Origin: Diplocarpon mali
Taxonomy: Eukaryota; Ascomycota; Leotiomycetes; Helotiales; Drepanopezizaceae
Direction of reading: 5' to 3'
Assembly: GCA_024741835.1 (NCBI GenBank)
Contig: JAENRP010000023.1
Coordinates: forward strand, 163,283-227,282
Length of the DNA: 64,000 nucleotides
The notes below the pieces were generated by a model, which was not told the origin of the DNA, searched no databases, and worked only from the letters and a program-made list of their open reading frames with translations. Both the position numbers and the translations under genes were made by a program. This document shows positions 47,619 through 59,900 of this stretch, piece by piece. The first letter of the stretch is position 1. Each line of letters opens with the position of its first letter.

Positions 47619-50204
47619 ATGCCAAGAATTACAATGGTCAGTAACAGCACAAACTTCCTGCGTATCATTCATTTACACCAGCTGACATGAATTCAGGACA
47701 AAGAAGAGTATTTCCGACAGCTCTACTCGCTGAATGACAGTTCAGATGGTGAAGAAGATACAAATGACGCCCAAGACTTTCTTAGACAACTAAAGCCTCT
47801 CCTTTCGATATCTCAACCATCTCCTATATCAAATTCACGCGCTCCCCCTAAAAAAAGAAGTCATTCGTCGCCAAGGAAAATACCAGCTATTCATAGCACT
47901 ACATCGATAACGGGCACGAGCAATCGTACGTCAAGAGTGCTGCCACCGCCTGTCCGTGATCCGTCTATGCTCTGTTGCGATATCTCGACTCAGGATATAG
48001 TTGCATCTTTACCTGATAATCTCGTCCTCGTGGACCAATCAGCGATCGTCGTAGATAAGAATATATCGACCCCGAACATTGGATCTGTTGTTATGGAGCC
48101 TAGCAAAGCACTCAAGGCTGTACTACAGAAGAATCCCATCGAAAAGAAGCGGAAACGAGTCGCCACTTCTAAGGCGCCAAAGGTACCGAGGTCACTGGAT
48201 ACAATCGCTACAGCCTTAATTCCTGGTACCGGGACGCTTCGTCCTTGGAAACTTGCACCAGAAGGTCAGCGAGGCCTTCAAGAGATGGTTATCTACTACA
48301 TCCCTCCAGATGTGAAAGTACCAGCCAGAGGTATGCGTATCGAGAATGCCTTGAAATTGGGTGCAACATGGACTCAAGAGGCAAGTGCTGACTCGAAACT
48401 ATTTCTGTAGTTTATTGATTCCCAACTTTTTTTCGTGACATATCTCCCTCTTTATACGTGGTTCACAACTGACAAACGGCAGTGGACAGCGGATGTCACT
48501 CATGTCATAGTAGAGAAATCCCCGGGTTATAATTATCAATATGTCATGAACCATCTCTCCAAGAGTATCAGGTTTGATAGGTTTCCCGAAGGCGTTGCTC
48601 TGGTTTGTGATCCATTTTTGAGTGACTGCCTCGGCCGCAAGTGTATATTGGAGGATCTCAGTCCAAAGAAGTACTGGGTTCCAGGGGATCCGGCAAGGCA
48701 CATCGAGGTGTCAAAATTGGTAGCAACAAGCTCGCACAACTCTGACACATCTCTCCAACTGAACTCAGCAAAGCCCCAAAAAGAAGATATTGTTTTCGAA
48801 AACATGAAAAAGTCCCAAATTCAATACTCTACACAGGATCGGCCATCTGTTGACCAGAACACACCGATGGCACCAGTCTCTCTCATCCCGGAATATGCCA
48901 CAGAGGCTGAATCCAGAGAAACCTTGGGATATAGTCCGCCAGCCACAAGAAGCATCGGCAGACGAGGCGATACTCTTGGCGAGTTTATCGACATGGCCCG
49001 GAGACTTGAATATCTACCACTCGACGACGACGAAGACGACGAAGGAGATAGCTGGTCTCCATCTCGAGATGATCCCGTAGTTTCTGGCGGGGAGGAGGAA
49101 AAACAGGCGAGAAGCAAGTATCCCAAAAATAAATTTTCTAAGTTCGGAAAGAAAGGAGGACTTCACCGGAAACAACTCAGCCGTATGTGCGGAGGCACCG
49201 GTATCACATTGGAGGACAACCCAAATCGACAAACGATTGAGATTCTGGGAGAGATGAGCGCTTACTACGAACGTATCCGAGACCAATGGCGGACAATGGC
49301 CTACAAAAAAGCTGTTGGCACGCTCAAAGAGCTTTCTGTTAAGGTTTCAAGATATGAGGATGCTATTCAACTTCCATGGGTTGGCCACAGACTTGCCTTG
49401 AAGATCGAGGAAATTGCAATAACAGGGCATCTACAAAGACTCGATAATGTCGTTCTGGATCCTAGAGATAAATTCCTCCAGCTGTTTCTAAAAATATATG
49501 GATGTGGCCCTGGCCAAGCGGACAAATGGATTCGAGCCGGATGCAAAACGCTTGACGATTTGCGAGCTCTCCCCAATCTTCACAAGAACCAGAAGATTGG
49601 TATCGATCATTACGATGACTTTACAACCCCCATTCCTAGGGATGAGGTTACTGCTTTGGGCGACATTGTCAAGAAGGTTGCTCATGAGGTCGACCCCCTA
49701 CTTGAAACAATCATCGGCGGTAGCTATCGCCGAGGAGCATCAAACTCGGGAGATATCGATTTCATTATCACTAAACGCGGAACCAATAGCAGCATTGAGC
49801 TTCTTCCTCTACTCGATAAGCTCGTCGATCATTTGACTAGAGATGGCTTTCTGGTCTGCCCGCTTGCAGTCCCTCGCCAGAGTGGCTCAAAGTGGCACGG
49901 TGCGTGTAAACTGCCTGGCAACCCGATATGGAGACGGATTGACTTTCTTGTTGTTCCCCAAACTGAGTTTGGAGCTGCGCTACTATATTTCACTGGCGAT
50001 GATATCTTCAATCGGAGTATGCGCTTGTTGGCAAGTAAAAAAGGCATGAGGTTAAACCAGAGAGGACTTTATGCTGATGTCACGCGCGGCCCTGGCCGTG
50101 AGAAAGTAAACGAAGGCTATCTGGTGGAGGGGGCTGATGAGAGAGCTATATTTGATGCACTGGGAGTTTCTTGGAGACCTCCGCGAGAGAGAATCTGTCA
50201 TTGA
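47619..50204 (+). CDS. Family X DNA polymerase (Pol4 / Pol lambda-mu type) with BRCT domain (3 exons)
   Basis: Nuclear gap-filling polymerase for non-homologous end joining and base excision repair. Exons are 47619-47636, 47697-48380 and 48483-50204, giving 807 residues. The 6-codon first exon (MPRITM) joins DKEEYFRQLYSLND. A BRCT domain spans about 205-310 (GMVIYYIPPDV, LGATWTQEW, THVIVEK, WVPGDPARH). After an acidic linker the 8-kDa helix-hairpin-helix part starts near NPNRQTIEILGEMSAYYERI (GHRLALKIEEI). The fingers/palm contain YGCGPGQADKWI and GGSYRRGASNSGDIDFI with the first two catalytic Asp, and RRIDFLVVP with the third. The C-terminal thumb has GLYADVTRG. The second intron (48381-48482) has a GC donor (GAG|GCAAGT..GGCAG) and splits the BRCT domain. 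The start is the least certain point, resting on one tiny exon. Confidence 0.9.
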
Positions 50205-51115
50205 ACATGAAATATTCGGTTTCGACCAATTGAAGGGACGATAGATCTGCCGAGTATAGCATGTGCATGGATTGGCAAGGCGTTGGGAGTTAGAAGCTGA
50301 ATTTGGGTAAAGACCACTAGCATGGCACGTGGGTTGGCGGTGAACTCGGCTGGACACTTTGGCCTGGACAAAATTTGTCGACGCGGGAAAGGAGGTTATG
50401 GGGATGGAGGTTGGGATATGTGGGATTTCTTGCAAGTCTACCAACCACCTACGCAAAGACGAGTGAAGGATTCTCTGGGGGACTGCACGGGAGTCTAGAA
50501 ATGCTTTACGTGTTTTTCCCTCTTGGTATGGTGACATGAGATGCCGAACTCCCCCTTTACCAGCCCAACCGGCCGCAGATGCTGCATCACAATTCTGATG
50601 GCACCAATATCCTTTTCTCCCCATTTTCTTCTGGTATCCACTTGGACAGCAGCAGCGTCCCTAAAGCCTAGCTGGATGTAGACAGGATGCGCGGCATGGG
50701 CAGCCTTAATGTAGCATCCCGCGCAATGCGTCCGTAGAGTGGTTCGGACGACCTGCCAGAGCCGGCCATGATTGAAGAGGGGCGCGACAAGTCTGGGGTA
50801 GAATGGCGAGGCCACCGTCTCCTCCTACCTCACACGTCTCAGAAGCTGTTGTGTTTTCCACGTCATCACGTCGAGGAAGCGCAAGCTCTCATTGAATATG
50901 TCCCGCTTCGTGGCATCTCGGCGCGACTCGGGAACTTTATAGTTACACTTTTGGATGCCGAACCAACTTCTGGCTCCCATTACCTATTAGTCATTAAGCC
51001 ATCTCGCGTAAGATGTGTACCGCTCCGCAGGAACGCAACCGTTATTAATGCCTCGGAGGTTCCCAGAAACTCGCAACGTACGAACAGCGCCCTGCAAGGC
51101 ATGACTCGTGACTCA
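50205..51115. other. Intergenic between convergent polymerase and SOD genes
   Basis: No domain recognised. Composition rises to GC-rich from about 50.75 kb. Two frames of 100-150 codons (50495-50815 -, 50768-51229 +) overlap each other and look like by-products of the GC content. Confidence 0.45.
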
Positions 51116-51974
51116 TCACAACATGAGGAGGAGCCCGAAGACGGTCGTCCAGGACGTCAGAGAGACAGCACCAGCCTTCACGGTCGCAGCGCCGGTGAAG
51201 GGGACGGTCGTCGTCGTGGGGTGGGGTGAGACCGTGGGGAGAGGAGTTGGCGTGGACGTATTGGTAGCTCCGAGAGCAAAATTGGCGCAGGTAATGCGCG
51301 TCTTGTTCGCAAAGTGGATGACGAAGGACCGGTTCCCGAGGAATGCCCCGATGCCCTCGACGGTCGAAGCGTACCCGTCGCTGTAGGTCGCGACGAAGGG
51401 GTCCTGGGTGATCTGGCCGTGCTTGCCCGAGAGATCGCCCGTCTGGCATGTTTGGGGGAGGGAGGCGTCGCAGGGCGGAGTCTGCAGGTGTGTTGTTAGC
51501 TTCTTGTCGATGTTGACCCGGGNGGGGGGGGGGGGAGTTCTTCACCTCGCCGCGGATGTAGGGATCGGCGTGCGCGAGGGTCTTGGTGCAGTTTCCATCG
51601 GCTGGGACGGGGGCATCGTGGATGTGATAGACTGCGCGCCGTTAGCAGGCGCGAGGAGTCGGGGTGAAGCCGGAGTCACGCGACGTACGAAAAGGGCCGC
51701 CAGAGGTCGGGAGGTTCTCGAACTTGACGGCGAAGGTGACGCCGACGCCGTCGGGGTTTGCGACGGCAGAGATCGAGCCCTGGACATTGCCTCTTGGGTC
51801 CTCCGGGTTGTTCCAACCCTTCTCGGGCAGGACGGCCGTGTATTTCTTTCCAACTGGGTTGTTCTCGACGACAGTCGCGTTGCCACGTGCACCTGTGATG
51901 GGCTCGGTGGTGGATTGCGCGCTGGCCAGCCGGAGGATCGCGGCCGAAACGACGGCGAGCATGGAGGGATGCAT
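51116..51974 (-). CDS. Cell-surface Cu-only superoxide dismutase-like protein, GPI type (3 exons)
   Basis: Secreted fungal SOD of the Sod5-like, zinc-less class, which dismutates extracellular superoxide at the wall. Exons are 51974-51689, 51631-51546 and 51481-51116, giving 245 residues. There is a signal peptide (MHPSMLAVVSAAILRLASAQ). A beta-barrel half with GVTFAVKFENLPTSGGPF joins LYHIHDAPVPADGNCTK after intron 1 (GTACGT..GCAG). TLAHADPYIRGE joins TPPCDASLPQTCQTGDLSGK after intron 2, then EGIGAFLGNRSFVIHFANKT. His 98, 100, 116 and 180 are the likely copper ligands (inferred by family). The C-terminus is Ser/Thr-rich and ends in a hydrophobic stretch (TSWTTVFGLLLML), a GPI-anchor signal. 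Intron 2 (51482-51545) contains a poly-G/C run with the window's only N (51523), so its length is uncertain but the coding sequence is unaffected. Confidence 0.92.
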
Positions 51975-54636
51975 GTTGGAGCTTTCTCTGGTGTTTGATC
52001 GATCCGGCCCGAGTCGGGTCTTACTGTGCGCGTTATGATGGGTCTTGAGGGTCGTGATACGGAAGTGGGTGCAGTCACACCGTGGAGGGAGCGAGAGGCG
52101 GAGGTAGAGTTGCTACGCGCGCGGCAAGACAGCAGTGGGAGTGGGGATGTGCCCAGGTCAAAACCTATGCACGAGGCGCCGAGATCTTCTTCGACGAGGA
52201 TGAAATGGGAGTTCCGATGAAGTTGGAGTGTGACTGCACTAGAGTTTACCCAAGGCAAGGTATCCAACGACTCCCCGAGCCGGGCAGGACTGGGCGCCAT
52301 GATATACCTCGATTCTTCGCTGCGCAAAGAACTCTCTCAAACTACTGGCACGTCCGACGAGGCGACTAGGTGAACACACGGATGCAGGAGGCCATTCGCC
52401 TGCGCCCCTCGTCCGCTTTCACACGCGCGAGGTCTGACCCAAGCCTTCGCTGGGGTTTCCACGGATTGGATGTCACACCCTCGTCGATTCTCCGCAGAGG
52501 CCGGATGACAGTCAGCTTGGCCATCCGCACGGCTCCTCGGCGCAGGGATCGCGGCTGGAATGTTTCGGGCGACGCAGGCACTGCGCACCGCAGCCCGGTC
52601 ACTCGGCGGCACGGCCACGGTTTGCTGACCGGCTGACACTGTATGGCCTGGGCTTTGAAGGAAGAGACCTCCGGGGGCTCGTGTTGATGGAGGGCTTGCG
52701 CTCGGCACATTTCTCCCGTGCACTGTTGGATGTTGTTCGGGGGATGATAAACGCCGGTATTGTCTGGCGGCGGGCGGCTCTCGGTTCGTCAGCAGGAAGC
52801 TTGTTTACTAGGAATGGTCAGGAAGCGAATACCAAGCTTCGCCCCCGCCAAATCCCTGACGATCCCCCCAGCAACTAGGAAGTGGATACGTGATCTGAGA
52901 GGCAGGGGGGGTACCGGCCATGTCTCTCCTCCATCAGCCGAAGCGGGCGTTTCAAACATTCCATCCACGTCGCACCGCTTGGTGCCAAACACAACCATTT
53001 CTCGCGGTCGCGCTCGCGGCCGTGATTCCCGGGACTCGGGAACGGCCGAGAGGGGTCCATGTTTTCACCCCCCTCTCAGCCAGCCGAGCAACGTGCAGAG
53101 GACGCAACGATGGGTTGTTCTCGCACGGGGGTCACCCGTGGCTAGGTGTTTGGCCAGTCTCGCAAGCTGGTCTGATGTGGCGCGCGGCTGCTTACGATAG
53201 ACGCTCATTTGCCACTCGCCGTTGCTGTGCACGAGCGCCTGCGCGTAGCCGACTTGGTTTGTTGTTTTGTTGTTTTGTTGTTTTCCGTAGTACCAGCCCC
53301 CGCGAATGCCCATGACGATCGACACCCCCCTCCCTTGAACGCGCCCGGATGGCATACATACCGCGAGATGCGCAGGGATTCATCCCCCTTCCCAGGTATG
53401 CGTTCACCTCACGGAACCCGAGGCATTCCTCGCTCCGGCACGACCATCCCAGCCGTGGACACAGATGCAGACACCTCGCTCTAGACGTAGGGGGAGCGTG
53501 GGCCAAGAGATCAGCCCGAGGACCTGCCTGCTCGCTACAGGCAGAAGACCCTTTTTCCCTCGTCGATATCACTCTTACTTAGTACACATCCTGCAGGGTC
53601 TTGGGATGTCATGGCAAGGGGGCACCACCTTGCGCTACTCTCGCAATGCAGCACGCTCTCCTCGTTGCTCGGCGACAAAAAGGTCGAGGTCCTCCTTGCC
53701 TGCTCCGTGGACCGAGTTGCGATCAGCGTCTACCTGACGATCAACACCAAACCCCGAACCCTGAAAGCCAGCTCATGATGTCCAGGAATCCTGCGAGCTC
53801 CGCGCCAGCAGCAATGGCAACAATCTCGACGCATCGATTCCATGCAGTGCAGCCGATCGGATTGACAGGGGATAGCAGCCCCCTCCCGGCCATTCACCAA
53901 TAACCAGGTCTCTTGTGAAATACAGCGTAGCTACCGCCGCTTCAGTATGAATTGATCCCAGCTAGTCTAGACACATTTATCGATGAAGAGGTAAGAAACA
54001 GCAGGCCAAAAGGTTTAATAGCTATATGGAAAAAGAAACCTCTTTCGAGAGACGAGGATTCCACTTAAAGTACTACCTATCACAATTGTATCCGCAGCTT
54101 AGCTCCCGCTCAGCCAAAATGACCCGCGCTTCACTTCCAACAAAAGCAGAGCTAAGGTTTTATTGTTCCTGTCTTGGTATAGATGCCCTGGGTTATTCAT
54201 CGCCTTGGAAGACGAACATGGCTGGCAAGAGGCGGGGTTGAAGCTTAGAGCTACTTTTACTTGACTTCTGCTGTCACTTGCATGAGGAAGGAGGAGGTGG
54301 CACTCATATGGAGCCCCCTTGACCTCTCGGACTTTGTTAACATGGATAGCTTCCCTATTACACTGTTTACCTGCTGTATGAAAAAAGCATCCTGGGATCA
54401 GAGGCATGGAGCGGCAGGTGCCACGACATATCCCCAGATCAAAGGCTGCAACTATTAACAATGCTGGGATCTGATAATGGCAAAATGCAGATAGGGTATT
54501 GAAAAAAACCCCATCAACACACATTCGAAGATTGTTACAGGAAAAAGGTCGAGGAAGTACAAATATACACTCGTTGAAGCTTAAAACGTTCAGAGTTTAT
54601 TACCGGTCAACATGAAACATCAATTGGCATACATGT
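51975..54636. other. GC-rich gene-less interval upstream of the SOD gene
   Basis: From about 52.0 to 53.9 kb the DNA is clearly GC- and CpG-rich, unlike both flanks, with overlapping frames in all phases but no recognisable protein. A TTGTTTTG microsatellite lies at about 53257-53284. After 53.9 kb composition returns to ordinary. It includes the SOD promoter and the 3' flank of the lactate dehydrogenase gene. Confidence 0.5.
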
Positions 54637-56261
54637 CTACAGATTAGCTTTGGCCCACAGACCAAGCTTCTCTAGTCCTGCCTGGCCGTCATAGATATCG
54701 CGCTCAACAGCTCGCGAGTTGATCTATCATATGTTAGTTTTGCCTGGTGTAGGTTTACGTTGGCTACTTGCATGCTTTGCACTCAAATTGCTCACCCTGT
54801 CAACGCCGAGCAGCCTCATGCAGGTTTCTGTCTCGGCTTTAAGGACTAGATTATGTGAGCAAGCCCGCGAGGATCATGATAGGGAAAGCTTACTCTCAAA
54901 TGTCCTCTCGACACCCTCAGCGCCGCCAGCTCCGAGGCCAAACAAAGCGGCTCGCCCAACTCCAACTGCCTTAGCTCCTAAGCAGAGGGCTTTCACGACA
55001 TCGGTACCTCTCTTGATACCACCGTCGACCCAGACCTCTATTCTGCTAAATACTTCTGGGCAGTATTTTCGGATCTCCAACAGGGTGTGTACTGCTGGTG
55101 GCGCAGTATCAAGCGCACGCCCGCCGTGGTTCGACAAAATGATAGCCTTTACCTGAGGCGCATGTTGAGCAGCCAGATAAGCATCCTCGTGTGTTTGGAG
55201 GCCCTTCAGTACGATTGGCAAATCGGTGTGCTTCGCTAGCCAGGGTAGTGTGGTCTTCCACGTCAGGTCTGCAGCAGTACCCCAGAATAGCTGTTGCCCA
55301 ACACCACCTCCACCAGGTCTCTTTGGTTCGTCAGCAGTCTTAACACCAGATGAAACTGGTAGGGAAGCTCCGACCAGGCTCCCTCTTTCGTCGTGTTCTC
55401 GTTTTCCGGGTACAGGAGCATCCAGTGTTAAACAGATGAACTTGAATTTATCGGACATCTTGTTGATCCTGACCAGCATATCCTCGCTCTTCTTCCTATC
55501 GTTCTGGACGTATAATTGCCAGCCGAAAATCTGTCCAGGTAAGGATCCTTGCACGATTTGTTCGGGCGTCATGGATGCATTGTTGGAAATAATCTGCACA
55601 GCTCCAAACTGCCTGATCCCCTGTGCAATTCCATGCTCACCTGCAGGATGTGCTAATCGTGCCATCGCCGCCGGTGACACGTATATGGGCGTCCCAACTT
55701 TGTGCCCCAGGAGTGTCGTGGAGGTATCACATTTCGTACAGTCGACAAAAACCCTGGGTCTCAGCAAAATCTGCTTGTAGATCGAATTGTTGAAGCTCTT
55801 GGAGATCAAATCATCCGCAGCAGAGTAGTAATAGGCCCAGCACTTCTTCGATATCTGCTTCGTAGCCACCTCCTCCATCTCATCCAGGTTTAAGATACTC
55901 TGCATAATCGGCGAGCCCCCCTTCTCCTGTTTCTGTTCTACAGCATCGGCTCCGGGTTTTGGCAGCGTCAGAGGATCGATTTTCCCCAGCTTCGCTTCGG
56001 GCTTCAGGTTCTCCTCCAAGGTTCCCGGAGGATGGATTGGATCGTACTCTTCTGTGGCATCGCGGCCGGCGAGTTTCAGGATCACGTTCGAGCCGCCTGG
56101 GTGGCTTGGAAGGAATTCTGTGACGTCCCAGACGTTGCCGTATAGACTCACCCAGCATGATTCTGGGGTATTGTGCTTCGCAACTAGGACAGACAATAAG
56201 TACGGGACCAATCGGAGAAATAGGAGCCGTTACCTTCCGCAGCAGGCAGAGTCTTTGGCAT
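54637..56261 (-). CDS. Flavocytochrome b2-type L-lactate dehydrogenase (cytochrome b5 + FMN domain), 4 exons
   Basis: FMN-dependent alpha-hydroxy-acid dehydrogenase fused to cytochrome b5 (CYB2 family), oxidising L-lactate to pyruvate and passing electrons to heme. Exons are 56261-56234, 56183-54894, 54845-54772 and 54723-54637, giving 492 residues. The start MPKTLPAAE joins [11 protein letters not shown] after intron 1. Heme-binding His lie in FLPSHPGG and [11 protein letters not shown]-domain marks are [57 protein letters not shown] (catalytic His/Arg), [15 protein letters not shown] and [10 protein letters not shown]. The tail [26 protein letters not shown] needs a GC donor (54771, GCAAGT); an upstream GT donor would delete eight residues. 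There is no mitochondrial presequence before the b5 domain, unlike yeast Cyb2, so it may act outside the intermembrane space. Confidence 0.92.
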
Positions 56262-56999
56262 ATCGTCGGTGGAGAGTGTAGAATGGGAGCACGGAAGCAA
56301 GAACTACTGGGACAATTACATGCTCGGCTTGGACTGTACCGGGCAAGTGACATTGAGGTTCGGTGAGGCGATGTGGGGGAAACGTGGGGATGCTGGGGGC
56401 GGCTTCGGGAAGCTTCCAATCAGCGTGAGCATTTTGTGGCAACATCGGCTTATCGGCGATTAGTCCCCCACTCGCGACGATAAGTGTCGCCGTTCGCTCC
56501 ATCCGGTTATCTATTATTTATCGTTTTCCATCGAAGCTGTGTCCTGTTCTGTCAAGCCCATTGGTTTCACTTGCAATGATACCTACCAATTCCTCGTTAG
56601 TCAAGTAAGCATATTGTACCAACGCCTAAATTCGAAACAATCAAATGGGGACCTACTCGTGGCCTCGCAGCCTCGGCAAAAATACGAATCAGAAAATCCT
56701 GGAAACCGACTCGTAAGTGTGTACTCCGTACATCGTTACCCGAAAGCTTCAAGTACGTGCAAGCAAGCAGAATCCCCAACGGAAAAGGTCCGATGAGGAT
56801 ATCCACGACCAAACTTAGAACTCTACCTCAGCGATATCCTGATAGGCCATCCAACTTTCCCGAACGTACGTGACAGAATCGAAAGGTGTAGATTCTAGTT
56901 CTAGAGAGCTGAAGTAGTATATATACAAGGTAGGCTTACCAAGCCTTAGCCTCCGCTCCGTGCGGTAATCTCCGTACCTTATATATTTCTAACATGCCT
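56262..56999. promoter_or_regulatory. Upstream of the lactate dehydrogenase gene, edge of the second AT-rich block
   Basis: Contains the promoter of the minus-strand gene. From about 56.95 kb composition changes abruptly to RIP-type TA-rich DNA. Confidence 0.45.
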
Positions 57000-59900
57000 C
57001 CTACTACAAAGCTCTATAGAACTTAGAGTAAAGAGCCCCATATTTTTTTTTATATAGTCTAGGCCTTATTAACTCCTATAATATACTCTCTAGTATATAG
57101 CGCCTACGTCTCCCTTATATGGAGTTCAGCCGCCCCGCAGTATTAAAACGTGCGTTATAGTATAAGAGTACCTCTGACTTAGCTATATTATAGCTTTTCA
57201 CCCTTTTATATAGTCGTATTATAGATTTCCTCCTTGTATATAGCCTTCTTATAGGTTTCCTCCATTTATATAATCTTCTTATGGGTTTCCTTCCTTTATA
57301 TAGCCTTCTTTTATCGATTTTCGCTCTAGTAGGCCTATATAACCCTTGTATTTTTCGAAAGCGGGTCCTGGCAGAGCTTTTGTAAGGGAATCTGCCATAT
57401 TATCGTTTCCGGGTATATAAGCTACTATTATCTTGCCTTTAGCTACCATATCATCTCTTATATAAAAGTATCGAACATCGATATACTTCGATTTAGTTGA
57501 AAATTTTCGTTCTTTAATAAAAGATCTCGCTCCTTTATTATCGAGCCATAAATAAGATAATCGATCGAGTTATATATTAAGGTCGGCGAATAGCTTTAGC
57601 ATTTAAGCTACCTCTCTTAAGCTGTCGGAAGCCGCTATTATCTCGGCTTATTTACTACTTAGAGAAGTAGATTTTTGCCTATTCGCAGCCTAGCTAACGA
57701 CTCTTCTATTATACTTAATAAGCCAGCCTTAGAATGACTTCCTATCGTTCTTAATAGCTTAAGTGGCATCTATATAAGCGTCGAATTGATTTGCTTCGCC
57801 TTTTCCATATATAATTCCATCTTCGGCGGTCTTTTATAAGTATCGCAAGAGGGGTTTCGTAGCTTAAAGGTAATCTTATAAAAGGGTTGCTATATGCTAT
57901 ACCAATTGGCCGATAATATAAGAGATATCTAGCCTTATAAGGTTTAAGGGGTATATAACGCTTCTTATAATCTGCTAGTAAAGTGAGATATTATTAGGTT
58001 ATAGTAGCTTATTAGTATAAGCTTTATCTATACTTAATTTCCTTAATACTATATTAGCTAAGGCTAAGAGGTTATTCCCTTTGCAATTAGCTATTCTAAA
58101 TCTATTAAGAATCTTCTTAATATAGTCTATTTAATGGATTTATAGCGTTCTAGCCTTGCGATCTTATTTAACTTATATTCTAATAAAGGTGCTAATTGGC
58201 CTTAGGTCTTTTCCTTTCTAAGTATTAAGAATCTTCTTTTTAAAGTAATCGCAATCTTATTATTTTCTAATAATTAGTATATTATCTATAAAGACTAATA
58301 TATATATAGTTATATTATCAGCTTGATTTTCCTATATAAATAGATTTGGATCTGCTTTAGCGCTTTATAGGCTAGCCTTTTCTATTTTATCTTTGATTAG
58401 TAGCCACTATTCTCAAGGTGCTTATTTTAGGCCGTATAATAACCTTAGAAGCTTGATATAGGCTTATTTTCCTTGAAGTTGAAGGTATAATTCGTAGAAT
58501 AGGTCGCATTCGTTATCTAGTAGTACTATATATACGTCTTTAGCTAAGTATACATTTAAGAAGGCTATATTAATATCTATTTACTCGATTTCTAGGTCTC
58601 TCAAGGCTGCAAAGGCGAGTAGAACTTATAGAATTATATGCCTAATAATGCTAGCAAAAGTATCGAAGTAATCTACCTTATACTATTACTTATAGCCTTT
58701 TAGTACGATTCGAGCCTTCCTTCTTACTAATACTCTATTTATAATCTTATTTCGCAGAACTAATCTCGATTTTATTAGCTTTCTTTTAATAGGAGGTTTA
58801 CCTAATATTATTTTAAAGGTTCTTGCTAATTTTATAGCTTCGAATTCATTAAGTATTGCTTCTCTCTATTCTTTTGGATTTTGACTTAGCGTATTATATA
58901 CTAATATTACCTTTATAGGAACAGTTGGTTGATTTCTTATAAAGGTTAATGCATTCTCTTAAGTATTAATCTCGCCAAATACTCGTTTTGGCTTTAGCTT
59001 CCTACTATACTATAAGGTAGGAGTCTCTATTTGCTTTAGAACGCGTTGATCAGACGCTTTAAGGATATTTTCTATTACCCTTTGAGGTTTAGTACCTCTT
59101 ACTTCAGCTTTATTACTATAGATTTGCCTATTTTCTAATAACTCTAATATTACAGGTCTTTTAGTACTATATACTCTCTCAGTTTTATATACTAGCCTTT
59201 CTATAACTCTTACAAGAGGTCTTTCAGTAATATCTACTAGCCTTATAGGTCTTATTAAGCTTAAAGCACTATATACTAGCCTCTTATTCTAAGGTCTTTC
59301 TTATAGTTGTACTTCTCTTATATTATACGTTAAGTATTTATCAAATTTAACATTAGCAAATATTAGTTCTTTTAAAGTCTCGACGTTTAATAGCTTATAC
59401 GTCTTAGAGCTTATTATACCTATAAGTATCTAAGCTCCTATTATAGTTCTTAACTCGAACTTACTTAGGCCATTTCCTCTATTATTTAATAGGAATACTT
59501 TAGACCTAAATACTCTGATTTTTAAAAGATCTTTAATATATTTTAAGTACGCCTCTAATAGAGTTAGGCCTTTTAGCTTTTTAAAAGGTAGAGCCTTTAT
59601 AGGCCTCCTATTCTTTAGCCTATAGGCCTATTCTATAGCATAGTACTATATATAGCTATTTATCTTGGCGTTGTATATGCAAAAGCGAGCTATTTTCGTA
59701 ATTTCGTATATCTAACGTTTAATAATGCTATTTAAACTATACTTATAAGTAGGTAAAGGTTTTAAGGTTATACCTCCTTTTAATAGCTATAGTAAGAATC
59801 TGCCTCCAAACTCTCTTATACTATTATTAGACCTTTAGTATACTACTAAAGTAGAGTTCTCTATCTTTAGTTGCTTCTTTAAGTCTTTGATTTTTAACTA

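Noticed and set aside
50768..51229. 153-codon plus-strand frame, with a minus-strand rival at 50495-50815
   Set aside because: The two overlap, show no motif and run into the SOD coding region in antisense.
51542..52327. 261-codon minus-strand frame
   Set aside because: Overlaps the SOD gene in another frame; Arg/Pro/Ser-rich product typical of GC-rich DNA.
52337..53572. Several 90-145 codon frames on both strands
   Set aside because: All phases are open because the region is GC-rich; none carries a domain or splice logic.
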